Of a DNA stretch of 64,000 bases, positions 8,331 to 16,527 are shown piece by piece. The notes under the pieces are model-generated. The model saw nothing but the letters and a program-made list of their open reading frames with translations, ran no database searches and was not told where the DNA came from. The position numbers were made by a program, and so were the translations under genes. The stretch lies in the NCBI GenBank assembly GCA_028824415.1, contig JAPPDX010000129.1:21856-85855 (forward strand), in the 5' to 3' direction. Each line of letters opens with the position of its first letter. Position 1 is the stretch's first letter. Source of the stretch: a bacterium (GTDB lineage Bacteria > Actinomycetota > Acidimicrobiia > Acidimicrobiales > CATQHL01).

Positions 8331-9500
8331 TCAGGCATCGGCGGGCTCGCATGGCACCGTCATGCGCAGCGTCGTGCCGCCGTCCTCGTTGGCGCTGAGT
8401 TCGAGGACGCCGCCGAGGTGCTCGACCCTTCCCAGCAGCGACGTGAGACCCCAGTTGTGCTCGCCGCGGGGGATGGCGGTCAGTTCGAAGTCCTCGGGGA
8501 GGCCCTGGCCGTCGTCCTGCACGACGAGGGTCACGCGTCCCTCGGTGAAGTGCAGCGTCACGACCACCATGTTGGCTTCGGCGTGCTGCTGGATGTTGAA
8601 GAGCGCCTGGCGGACGCCGGCCACGAGGGCCGTCTCGACCCGCGGCGGTAGCGCACGTGCCGTGCCGCGCACGACGAGGTGGGTCGCCAGCCCGGCACGC
8701 GACTCCAGGTCGGCCAGCTCGCGCCGCAGTGCGACGGGAACCGTCTCATGGCTCTCCGACGGCGCCAGGGCCTCGAACGCCTCGCGCATGCGGCGCGTCG
8801 CCAGCCGGGCCTGCTCCTCGATGTGCAGGGCGCTCTGGGCCATGGGGCCGTCCGCCGTGGATCGAGCCATCTGCGCGGCCGCCACGCCGATGCTGAACAG
8901 CAACTGGCCCACGTCGTCATGCAGGTTGGAGGCAATGCGCAGCCGCTCGGCGTGGACCTGCTCGGAGAGGGCCCGGGAGGCCCTCATGGTGAGCGACATC
9001 ATGGGTGCCAGGTCCACCGCGGTGGCCGCCAGGAGCGTCATGGCGCGGTCGCCCAGCGAGCCCACCATGCGGGTCGCCCCGTAGAGCACGCCGAGCACGT
9101 CGCCGTCGTGCACCACGGGGACGGCGATCATCCCGCCGATGCCCTCGCCGCGCACGATGTCGGCGAACTCCTGAGAGATGCGCGGGTCGTTGAGGTAGTC
9201 GTCCACGGCGATGGGGCGGCGTTCCATCAGGGCGCGGCCGCCGAGGCCCTGCCCGGTGGAGATGCGCACGCCGCGGAAGCGTTGGGTGCGCTCGCCGTTG
9301 ACGCCGAGCATCGCCAGAAGGCCCGGGTCCTCGTGCACGGCCACCGACGCCAGCGGCACGCCCAGCAGCCGATCGATCTCGCGGGCCGCCTGCTGGGCGA
9401 ACGCCTCGTTGTCGAGGAAGCCGCCGAGGCGGCGGGTGCTCTCGGCGATGCGGCGCCGGTCGGCGGAATCTGTGAGGCCCTTCATCGCCAACTCAGCCAC
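8331..9500 (-). CDS. Cytoplasmic GAF-domain sensor histidine kinase (HisKA_3 type)
   Basis: 389 residues without membrane segments. A GAF domain spans roughly residues 25-165. A DHp helix carries the phospho-acceptor H194 in 'SNLHDDVGQLL', and a HATPase_c domain has the N-box region 'ALFNIQQHAEA', the G1 box 'DDGQGLP' and the G2-like 'GLTSLLGRVEHLGG'. Such kinases pair with NarL-type regulators, as here. The absence of a transmembrane sensor implies detection of a cytoplasmic ligand, probably a pathway compound. The start is a GTG at 9498-9500 directly abutting the amidase stop; an ATG five codons downstream is an alternative. Confidence 0.9.
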   Translation of the reverse strand: MAELAMKGLTDSADRRRIAESTRRLGGFLDNEAFAQQAAREIDRLLGVPLASVAVHEDPGLLAMLGVNGERTQRFRGVRISTGQGLGGRALMERRPIAVDDYLNDPRISQEFADIVRGEGIGGMIAVPVVHDGDVLGVLYGATRMVGSLGDRAMTLLAATAVDLAPMMSLTMRASRALSEQVHAERLRIASNLHDDVGQLLFSIGVAAAQMARSTADGPMAQSALHIEEQARLATRRMREAFEALAPSESHETVPVALRRELADLESRAGLATHLVVRGTARALPPRVETALVAGVRQALFNIQQHAEANMVVVTLHFTEGRVTLVVQDDGQGLPEDFELTAIPRGEHNWGLTSLLGRVEHLGGVLELSANEDGGTTLRMTVPCEPADA

Positions 9501-11048
9501 CTATTCCTGCGGCGGCGCTGAGCGCGCCGGGGGACTCGGGAACCCGCCGACGAGCGACTCGTAGGTCTTGGCCGCCGCCAGGGCGGTCGTCTCGTCCCAG
9601 TAGCGGGCCACGAAGCTCATCCCCACCGGCAGCCCGTCGCTGAGGCCCGCCGGTACGTTGATGACCGGGTGCCCGGTGACCGAGCACGGCAAGGTGTTGG
9701 GCACCATCTCCAGTGCCCGTGCCACGTAGTCGGCGATCGAGCAGTCCTCGGGGGGCAAGGCGGTGGGCATCATGGGAAGCGTCGGGTAGCAGAGCACATC
9801 GCAGCTCTCCAGAGCCCGGTCGTACGCCTGGTTGATCAGCGGACGCACGTTCTGCGCCTTGGCGTAGCTGGCCCCACCGTGGAGGTTCAGCATGTACTGC
9901 CCGAAGAGGGCCACGTACTTGACGGAGTGGGAGACCGCGTCGCCGTGGCGTCGCCAACCCGCCGCGAAGGCCTCCATGATCTCGGGGTTGTACCGGCCAC
10001 GGTGGTTCAGGCCGTAGCCGTTGCCGCGCAGCATCTGCCAGGCCCCTCCCTCGGTCGCGATCACGCTCCAGACCGCTGGTGCCCAGAGATGCTCGGGAAG
10101 GGATATCTCCCGCACCTCGGCGCCGGCCGACTCCAGGCGCGCCAGAGCGCCGCGCACCGTGTCGTCCACCGCCGCGTCGCTGATCGGGTGGCCGAATCCT
10201 TCGGTCACCACGCCGATGCGCAGACTCGCCGGCTCGCGGTCGAGCCCCGCGGTGTAGTCCACCCCCGACGGTGCCGACAATTGGCGTTGGTCCGCCCCGT
10301 CGGGTCCGGCAATGGCCGTCAGCAGCAGCGCCACGTCATCGACGGTGCGAGCGAGCGGCCCGAGATGGTCGAACGTGTACTCGATGGGGAAGGCCCCCGT
10401 ATACGGCACGAGGCCGTAGCTGGCTTTGATCCCGACGATGCCCGACCAGCCGGCCGGCATGCGCACCGAGCCTCCCTGGTCACCGGCGATGGCCATGTCC
10501 ACCTCGCCGGTGGCCACCAGCACGGCACTGCCGCACGACGAGCCGCCGGCGGAACGGGTGGGGTCCCAGGGGTTGCGCACCGGGCCGGTGGCGGCGGTAT
10601 GGCTCCCGCCGGAGAAGCACAGGTCCTCGCAGACCGCCTTGCCGGCGATCTCGCCGCCCGCCTCCAGGATGCGCCGTACCACGCTGGCATCGCTGCGGGG
10701 CACGAACCCCTCCAGGGTCGCCGAGCCGTTCATCATCGGCACGCCCGCCACGTCGACGTTGTCCTTGATGGCGATTCGCTTGCCTGCCAGGAGGCCCTCG
10801 TCGCGCTCGCGCACGGCGCAGCGCCGGTACCACGCACCGAGGGGGTTGTCGCCGGGCTCGGGCCGCCAGGAGTGGCGCTCGGGAATCGCCGGCGCCTGCT
10901 GCTGATAGAGGTCCTCCACGGTGTCATAGGCCGCCAGCGCGCCCACCACCAGCTCCCGGTAGGCGGCCAAGTCGGCCTCGCTCGGAGACAGTCCGAAGCC
11001 GGCGGCGATGGCCCCCAACTCGTCGGTGCTCGGAACCGGTACCCCCAT
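9501..11048 (-). CDS. Amidase signature family hydrolase
   Basis: 515 residues with the amidase-signature Ser-cisSer-Lys triad. K95 lies in 'RIAIKDNVDV', the cis-Ser is in 'GGSSCGSA' (about 170-171), and the nucleophile S194 is in 'DQGGSVRMPAG'. The family hydrolyses carboxamides, carbamates or aryl acylamides to the acid plus ammonia or amine. It is the first gene of the minus-strand run leading through the two-component system to the Mo hydroxylase, so it may supply or process the substrate of that pathway. GatA function is unlikely because no gatB or gatC is nearby and the context is catabolic. Confidence 0.9.
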   Translation of the reverse strand: MGVPVPSTDELGAIAAGFGLSPSEADLAAYRELVVGALAAYDTVEDLYQQQAPAIPERHSWRPEPGDNPLGAWYRRCAVRERDEGLLAGKRIAIKDNVDVAGVPMMNGSATLEGFVPRSDASVVRRILEAGGEIAGKAVCEDLCFSGGSHTAATGPVRNPWDPTRSAGGSSCGSAVLVATGEVDMAIAGDQGGSVRMPAGWSGIVGIKASYGLVPYTGAFPIEYTFDHLGPLARTVDDVALLLTAIAGPDGADQRQLSAPSGVDYTAGLDREPASLRIGVVTEGFGHPISDAAVDDTVRGALARLESAGAEVREISLPEHLWAPAVWSVIATEGGAWQMLRGNGYGLNHRGRYNPEIMEAFAAGWRRHGDAVSHSVKYVALFGQYMLNLHGGASYAKAQNVRPLINQAYDRALESCDVLCYPTLPMMPTALPPEDCSIADYVARALEMVPNTLPCSVTGHPVINVPAGLSDGLPVGMSFVARYWDETTALAAAKTYESLVGGFPSPPARSAPPQE

Positions 11049-11191
11049 GGTGCCTCCTCGGCGAGACGTCGCTGCCCGTAACCTACGACGCCCCGCCGCG
11101 CCGGTGTTACCCGCGTTTGCAGGTACTTAGCGTCGGCGCGCCCGGCGCGCCGACCGTTCGCCGAAACAGGCGCGGTGTACTGTCGATTCCG

Positions 11192-12697
11192 ATGGCGCGG
11201 CCCAACGTCCTCCTGGTGATGGCGGATCAGCTGGCGCCGCACTTCACGGGCACCTACGGCCATCCCCTCGTGCGCACGCCCTCCCTGGATGCGCTCGCCG
11301 CGCGCGGAACGCGCTTCGACGCGGCCTACTGCGCCTCGCCGCTGTGCGCACCGTCCCGGTTCTCCATGCTGGCGGGGCGGCCGCCCACCGAGATCGGCGC
11401 CTGGGACAACGCCGCGGAGTTCCCGGCCTCGGTGCCGACATTCGTGCACCACCTCCGCCTCGCCGGCTACCGCACGGTGCTCTCGGGGAAGATGCACTTC
11501 GTGGGGCCCGATCAGCTTCACGGCTTCGAGGAGCGCCTCACCACCGACATCTATCCCGCCGACTTCGCCTGGACCCCCAACTGGGACGCTTCCGGGGTGC
11601 GGATCGGCAAGTGGTACCACAACATGGACAGCCTCGCCGAGGCCGGCCAGGCGCTGGCCACCTACCAGATCGACTATGACGAGGAGGTGGGCCAGGCGGC
11701 GGTGCGGCAGGTCTACGACCTGGCCCGCCACGGCGACGGGCGGCCGTTCCTGCTGGTGGCGTCGTTCATCCACCCCCACGATCCCTACGTGGCCCGCCCG
11801 GAGTGGTGGGACCTCTACGACCACGACGCCATCGACCTGCCCGAGGCTCCACCGGAGGCGTCGGAGCCCCACGTACGGCGCATCCGCCGCGGCATCGAGG
11901 CCGACACCGTGGGTTACAACGAGGCGCAGTGCCGCAACGCCCGCCACGGCTACTACGCCAACACCAGCTACTTCGACTCGTGGCTGGGGCGGCTAACAGC
12001 CGCGCTGGCCGAGGTGGGCGAGTTGGACCGCACCGTGGTCATCGCCACCAGCGACCACGGTGACATGCTCGGCGACCGGGGCACCTGGTTCAAGATGTGC
12101 TTCTACGAGCGGTCGGCGCGGGTCCCGCTCGTGGTGGCCGGCCCCGACGTGGCCAACCGCAGCGTCGGCAACGCCTGCTCGCTACTGGACCTCTTCCCGA
12201 CCCTGCTGGACATCGCCGGCGCCGGCGAGAAACCCTCGGTCCCGGTTGCCGGACGCAGCCTCTGGCCCAGCGCCACCGGCGGCGAGGACCCCGTCGACGA
12301 GACCGTCGGCGAGTACACCGCCGAAATGACGTCACACCCGATGTTCATGATCCGCCGCGGACGCCACAAGTACATCGCCTGCGAGACCGATCCACCCCTG
12401 CTGTACGACGTGGAGGCCGACCCGCTGGAACGCGACAACCTGGCCGCCGATCCGGCCCACGCCTCCCTGGCGGCGGGCTTCGCTGCCGAAGTGGCCGAAC
12501 GCTGGGACGGCGCCGCCATCAGGGAGGCGGTGCTGGCCTCCCAGCGCGCCCGCCGGGTGCTGCACGAGGCCATGGGTGCCGGCAGCCGGCACCCATGGGA
12601 CTATGCCCCGGCGCGCGACGCGGCCAACGAGTACGTCCGCAACCACCTGGACTGGGCCGAGGCCGGCCCCCGCAGCCGCTTCCCGCCGCTCGGCTGA
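11192..12697 (+). CDS. betC: Choline-sulfatase (type I formylglycine sulfatase)
   Basis: A 501-residue sulfatase. The formylglycine signature is visible with C52 in 'CAPSRFSMLAGR', the cysteine converted to formylglycine. Metal ligands are in 'MADQ' at the N-terminus and 'SDHGDMLGDRG' in the second half. The C-terminal segment around 'WDYAPARDAANEYVRNHLD' matches the choline-sulfatase-specific C-terminal domain and the length is typical of BetC. It hydrolyses choline-O-sulfate to choline and sulfate, feeding betaine synthesis. The ATG at 11192 fits the conserved 'RPNVLLVMADQ' start; no clear Shine-Dalgarno is visible, so the mRNA may be leaderless. It diverges from the amidase gene across 143 bp. 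A betaine importer and demethylation genes occur elsewhere in the window. Confidence 0.88.
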   Translation: MARPNVLLVMADQLAPHFTGTYGHPLVRTPSLDALAARGTRFDAAYCASPLCAPSRFSMLAGRPPTEIGAWDNAAEFPASVPTFVHHLRLAGYRTVLSGKMHFVGPDQLHGFEERLTTDIYPADFAWTPNWDASGVRIGKWYHNMDSLAEAGQALATYQIDYDEEVGQAAVRQVYDLARHGDGRPFLLVASFIHPHDPYVARPEWWDLYDHDAIDLPEAPPEASEPHVRRIRRGIEADTVGYNEAQCRNARHGYYANTSYFDSWLGRLTAALAEVGELDRTVVIATSDHGDMLGDRGTWFKMCFYERSARVPLVVAGPDVANRSVGNACSLLDLFPTLLDIAGAGEKPSVPVAGRSLWPSATGGEDPVDETVGEYTAEMTSHPMFMIRRGRHKYIACETDPPLLYDVEADPLERDNLAADPAHASLAAGFAAEVAERWDGAAIREAVLASQRARRVLHEAMGAGSRHPWDYAPARDAANEYVRNHLDWAEAGPRSRFPPLG

Positions 12698-13330
12698 GTC
12701 CGAGCGTCCCCCGAGGCCGCCTCGATCGGCCAACCCTCTTCAACGACCGCCGGTGGGCTTGAGGAACCGAATCGGGCGCTGGGTATCCGCCAAGAATCTC
12801 AGTGTGGCTGAGTGTTGTTCCGGCGGGATCTCGGGACCGGCTACAGGGAGGCCAGGTAGTCGGTGTCGTCGCGTACCTGCTCGAAGTGCTGCAGGCCGAG
12901 GCGATGGTTCCAGAGACGCCGGTCCGGAATCCGCAGCGGTTCACGCGGAGAATCTGGGGTCCACCAACTCGCGGTCTCGATCGTCTTGCCGACACGCACC
13001 GCCTCCTCGATCGCCGGGGGAGCCGAACAGTTCGCGGGCGCGGTGGTATGTGTTCTGGTAGTCGACGAACACGGCAACGCGGCGATCAGGGACTGAGGTC
13101 ACAAAACTAGTAACCCCGCCATGCCCGGCAAAGCCGGCCAGGCGGGGAGGAATACAACGGACTATAGCGCTCCACACTGCAATCGCAAGTTGCTTGACCA
13201 CGCTCGATGGCCGAGCGTGGTTCGATTGCCTGGCGAGGGGACCCACCAGAGCCGCTGCAAGTCCCAGTGAGGTCCAGGGCGTCGAGCCCCGGTTCCTCCT
13301 GCGCTGGGGCTGCTGCGGCTTGTCGCTGTC
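12698..13330. other. Low-coding stretch between choline-sulfatase and a small ORF
   Basis: About 630 bases without an intact conserved gene. Its only recognisable content is the frameshifted NYN-like remnant at 12841-13102 on the minus strand. The rest holds no convincing ORF, RNA gene or repeat that I can recognise. Confidence 0.5.
12841..13102 (-). pseudogene. Frameshifted remnant resembling an NYN-domain (PIN-like) protein
   Basis: From a GTG at 13100-13102 the minus strand reads 'VTSVPDRRVAVFVDYQNTYH', then 'RARELFGSP'. This resembles the first strand of NYN-domain RNases, whose 'VFVDYQN' holds the first acidic active-site residue. The frame is then lost in a run of five C's. A +/-1 shift continues as 'AIEEAVRVGKTIETASWW' and on to a stop at 12841-12843. 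Even when joined, the product would be about 86 residues, much shorter than a normal NYN protein, so an internal deletion is also likely. A sequencing error in the C run could account for the frameshift alone. Confidence 0.4.
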
Positions 13331-13525
13331 GTGAACCACCTCCGGGTGGCGGTGGGCCTTGGTTTCGTCGTTCTGTTCACGGCGGCGATAGCGGCGCGCA
13401 TCGTCGACGCCGAGGACGACAGGGAGCACGAGCAGTTACTGCGCAAGCTGGACGAGCAGCGGGCCAAGAACGAGGAGATCAAGGCACAGCTGCGCGAGCT
13501 GACCGAGCAGATCAGGCGCCTCTGA
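13331..13525 (+). CDS. Small hypothetical protein: one membrane helix plus coiled coil
   Basis: 64 residues from a GTG start. Residues 5-23 form a hydrophobic helix, followed by a charged heptad-rich helix ('HEQLLRKLDEQRAKNEEIKA') that should form a coiled coil. No family is recognised. The strong amphipathic pattern and a terminator codon soon after suggest a real small membrane-anchored protein, but no Shine-Dalgarno is evident and no partner gene is adjacent. Confidence 0.45.
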   Translation: MNHLRVAVGLGFVVLFTAAIAARIVDAEDDREHEQLLRKLDEQRAKNEEIKAQLRELTEQIRRL

Positions 13526-13570
13526 GCAGGCCCCGAAGAGGAGTGCCCAGCGGCGTACGGCGGCGGCCGG

Positions 13571-15187
13571 TCAGCGGTTGCGGAGCTCGACGCGGCGGAT
13601 CTTGCCCGAGACGGTCTTGGGAAGCTCGGTGGCGAATTCGATGCGGCGGGGGTACTTGTAGGGCGCGGTTGTGGCCTTGACGTGCTCCTGCAGTTCGCTG
13701 ATCAGGCCCTCGCCGGGCTCGAAGCCCGCCGCGAGCACCACGAACGCCTTGACGATCTGGCCCCGGATCTCGTCGGGGACGCCGACCACCGCGGCCTCGG
13801 CGACGGCGGGATGCTCCAGCAGTGCCGACTCCACCTCGAAAGGGCCGATGCGGTAGGCCGCCGAGAGGATCACGTCGTCGGCCCGCCCTACGAACCAGAA
13901 GTAGCCGTCGGCGTCGCGGATGCCCCGGTCGCCGGTGACGTACCAGCCGCCCCGGTGCGCCTCGGCGTTGCGCTCGGGGTCCCGCCAGTACTCCTTGAAC
14001 AGTCCCACCGGCCTAGTGGGTTCCACGCGCACGGCGATGTCGCCCTCGGTGCCGTCGGGCGCCACACCCCCCGATCCGTCGATGATCGCCACGTCGAAAC
14101 CGGGCAGTGCGAGGCCCATCGAACCGGCCCGCACCGGAATGCCGGGCAGGTTCGCCACGACGGCCACCGTCTCGGTCTGGCCGTAGCCGTCGTGGATCAC
14201 CGTCCCGGTGGCCTCCTGCCACACCTTGATGACCTCGGGGTTGAGCGGCTCGCCCGCGGACGTGCAGTGCCGCAGGCTCGAGAAGTCGTAGGCCCTCAGG
14301 TCCATCTGGGCGAAGGCCCGGTACAGCGTCGGCGGCACGCAGAACGTGGTGACGCCCTGCTCGGCGATGATGCGCAGCATCCGATCCAGGTCGGGCTTGC
14401 CGACGATGTTCCACATCACGACCGTCGCGCCGACACGCCACTGCCCGAACAGCTTGCCCCAGGCGGCTTTGCCCCAGCCCGTGTCGGACACCGTCCAGTG
14501 CACGTCCTCGGCGCGCAGGCCCTGCCAGAACCTGGCGGTGACGTCATGGCCGATGCCGTAGGAGGCGTGCGTGTGCAGAACCATCTTGGGGAGCGACACG
14601 GTGCCCGAGGTGAAGTAGATGAGCATCGGATCGTCTGCGGCGGTGTCGTGGACCGGCGGTGTTGTGGTGGCACTGGCGACGGCGGCGTCGAGGTCGACCC
14701 AGCCCGACGAGGACCCGCCGACGAGGAGGCGCCGGGACGCTCCCGGACAGTCGGGAAGGGCGGCGCCGACGGCGACCGCACCGGTGGTGTCGGTCACGAC
14801 CGTCGTCGCATCGGCCAGGTTCACCCGGTAGGCCACGTCGCGGGCGCTGAGTTGCATGGTGCCGGGCATCGGGATGGCGCCCAGGTGAAGGCAGCCGAGC
14901 AGCACGTCATACCACTGGACGATCCTCGGCAGCATCAGGAACACCCGGTCGCCGGCGCCCACGCCCGCCTCGGCCAGCACCGCCGCGGTCGAGGCGACTC
15001 GGGAGGTGATCGTCGCGAAGTCGTAGCGCTCGGCGGTCCGCCCGTCCGGCTCCACCGCCACCAGCGCCAGATCCCCGGGATGGGTCTCCGCCCGGTCGTA
15101 CAGCACGTCACCGACGTAGTTGAAGCGGTCGGGAACTTCGAGGCGGAAGTTCCGGCGGAGTTCCTCGTACTCGGCGTGTGTGGGCAT
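13571..15187 (-). CDS. AMP-binding acyl-CoA ligase, medium-chain (ACSM-like)
   Basis: 538 residues of the ANL superfamily. The P-loop-like A3 motif appears as 'YFTSGTVSLPKMVLHTH', and 'SDTGWGKAAWGKLF' is characteristic of medium-chain acyl-CoA synthetases of the ACSM / acetyl-CoA synthetase branch. The A5 segment is 'GYGQTE', the hinge 'VTGDRG...DGYFWFVGRADD', and the C-terminal catalytic lysine is in 'LPKTVSGKIRR'. It activates a carboxylic acid to its CoA thioester. It is the last gene of the transporter/acyl-CoA run and follows an acyl-CoA dehydrogenase by about 80 bp. Confidence 0.88.
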   Translation of the reverse strand: MPTHAEYEELRRNFRLEVPDRFNYVGDVLYDRAETHPGDLALVAVEPDGRTAERYDFATITSRVASTAAVLAEAGVGAGDRVFLMLPRIVQWYDVLLGCLHLGAIPMPGTMQLSARDVAYRVNLADATTVVTDTTGAVAVGAALPDCPGASRRLLVGGSSSGWVDLDAAVASATTTPPVHDTAADDPMLIYFTSGTVSLPKMVLHTHASYGIGHDVTARFWQGLRAEDVHWTVSDTGWGKAAWGKLFGQWRVGATVVMWNIVGKPDLDRMLRIIAEQGVTTFCVPPTLYRAFAQMDLRAYDFSSLRHCTSAGEPLNPEVIKVWQEATGTVIHDGYGQTETVAVVANLPGIPVRAGSMGLALPGFDVAIIDGSGGVAPDGTEGDIAVRVEPTRPVGLFKEYWRDPERNAEAHRGGWYVTGDRGIRDADGYFWFVGRADDVILSAAYRIGPFEVESALLEHPAVAEAAVVGVPDEIRGQIVKAFVVLAAGFEPGEGLISELQEHVKATTAPYKYPRRIEFATELPKTVSGKIRRVELRNR

Positions 15188-15269
15188 GGTCCCCGTCCTG
15201 GGCCGGGCTGTTCGGCCGGAAACTGTACGTCGTGTCCCGGGGCGGCAGTCGATGCCGTTCTGTCCGGCC

Positions 15270-16412
15270 TCAGACCGGCAGACCGTGCTCCCGGCTAATC
15301 ACGAGGCGCTGGATCTCGCTGGTGCCCTCGCCGATCTCGAGGATCTTGGCGTCGCGGTAGAAGCGGCTCACGGGGCTCTCGTCCATGAAGCCGTAGCCGC
15401 CGAAGACCTGGGTGGCCTCGCGGGCTGCGGTCACGGCCGCCTCGCTGGCCGCCAGCTTGGCGATCGCCGCCGCCCGGCGGTACGGCCTCCCCTCGTCGTA
15501 GAGGCGCGCCGCCTCGTAGGTCGCCAAGCGGGACGTCTCCAGCGCCACCGCCATGTCGGCGCACTTGAAGGCGATGGCCTGGTGGGCGCCGATGGGCTTG
15601 CCGAAGGCGTTGCGCTCGGAGGCATACGAGAGACACTCGTCGAGGCACCCGGCGATGAGCCCGACCGCGAGGGCGGCGAAAGCGATGCGCCCGGCGTCGA
15701 GGGTCCGCAGGAACTGCTGGACGCCTTGGCCCCGCTCGCCCAGCAGGCAGTCCGCCGGCACCGCGCAATCGTCGAACGTCAAGCCGTGGGTGTCCGAGGC
15801 GTGCCAACCCAGCTTGCGGTAGGGAGGTTCCACACCGAAGCCGGGGGTGCCCGACGGCACGATGATGTTGGAGATCTCCTCCGGTCCGGTCCGGGCGGTG
15901 ACGGTGACGAGGCTCGTGATCGGTGTGCCGGAGTTGGTGATGAACGCCTTGGTCCCGTTCAGCACCCATTCCTCGCCGCCGGCGCCGTCACGGAGTGCGG
16001 CGCGGGTCTCGGTGGCGAAGGCGTCCGAGCCACCCCCGGGCTCGGTCAGCCCGAATCCCGACAGCGCCCGACCCGCGACCAGATCGGGAAGCCAGCGCTC
16101 CTTCTGGGCCTCGGTCCCGTGGCGGTTGATCGGCTCGGCGCCGAGTGTGCCCACCTCCAACGTGACACCGAGCGATTGGTCGACCCGCCCGATCTCCTCG
16201 ATGACCAGGCACACCGTCGTCAGGCCGGCCCCGGCGCCGCCCCAGCGCTCGGGGAACGCCAGCCCGAACAGACCCAGGTCGCCCATCTCGAGGACCACGT
16301 CGGTGGGGAAGGTGTGCTCGCGGTCCCAGGTCTCGGCATGGGGTGCGATGCGCTGCAGGGCGAAGTCGCGGACAACGGTCCGGAACTCCTCCTGTTCGGG
16401 TGTGAACTGCAT
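15270..16412 (-). CDS. Acyl-CoA dehydrogenase
   Basis: 380 residues, the usual size for the family. The FAD/substrate segment 'GFGLTEPGGGSDA' and the C-terminal 'YGFMDESPVSRFYRDAKILE' followed by 'IGEGTSEIQRLVI' are present; the glutamate in EGTSEIQ is at the usual catalytic-base position of short/medium-chain dehydrogenases. It introduces an alpha,beta double bond into an acyl-CoA and passes electrons to ETF. Its neighbours are two acyl-CoA ligases, consistent with activation and oxidation of an imported acid. The chain-length class cannot be fixed from the sequence alone. Confidence 0.92.
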   Translation of the reverse strand: MQFTPEQEEFRTVVRDFALQRIAPHAETWDREHTFPTDVVLEMGDLGLFGLAFPERWGGAGAGLTTVCLVIEEIGRVDQSLGVTLEVGTLGAEPINRHGTEAQKERWLPDLVAGRALSGFGLTEPGGGSDAFATETRAALRDGAGGEEWVLNGTKAFITNSGTPITSLVTVTARTGPEEISNIIVPSGTPGFGVEPPYRKLGWHASDTHGLTFDDCAVPADCLLGERGQGVQQFLRTLDAGRIAFAALAVGLIAGCLDECLSYASERNAFGKPIGAHQAIAFKCADMAVALETSRLATYEAARLYDEGRPYRRAAAIAKLAASEAAVTAAREATQVFGGYGFMDESPVSRFYRDAKILEIGEGTSEIQRLVISREHGLPV

Positions 16413-16460
16413 GTCCTTGTCCTACGTCTCTCCTGATCGGCAGCTGTATCGGTTGGTGAC

Positions 16461-16514
16461 CCTGGATTCCGGCCCAAGATCGAGTCCAGGGCCGGCTCTT
16501 CGTCGGAATGACGG
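16461..16514. repeat. Degenerate copy of a dispersed palindromic repeat
   Basis: The intergenic sequence holds the two outer arms 'CTGGATTCCGGC' and 'GTCGGAATGACG', which match the repeat copies near 19850 and 32110. They are separated by a longer insert with its own inverted GGCC-rich core. It lies between the acyl-CoA dehydrogenase and the second ligase gene. Confidence 0.55.
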
Positions 16515-16527
16515 GTTGGAACGGTGC

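Noticed and set aside
9501..11048. GatA subunit of the tRNA amidotransferase
   Set aside because: The amidase signature is shared, but no gatB or gatC is adjacent and the gene sits in a catabolic operon with a two-component system.
12941..13102. Second selenoprotein or recoded stop in the NYN-like remnant
   Set aside because: The break is a frame change at a C run, not an in-frame TGA, and there is no SECIS-like hairpin or Sec-family motif.
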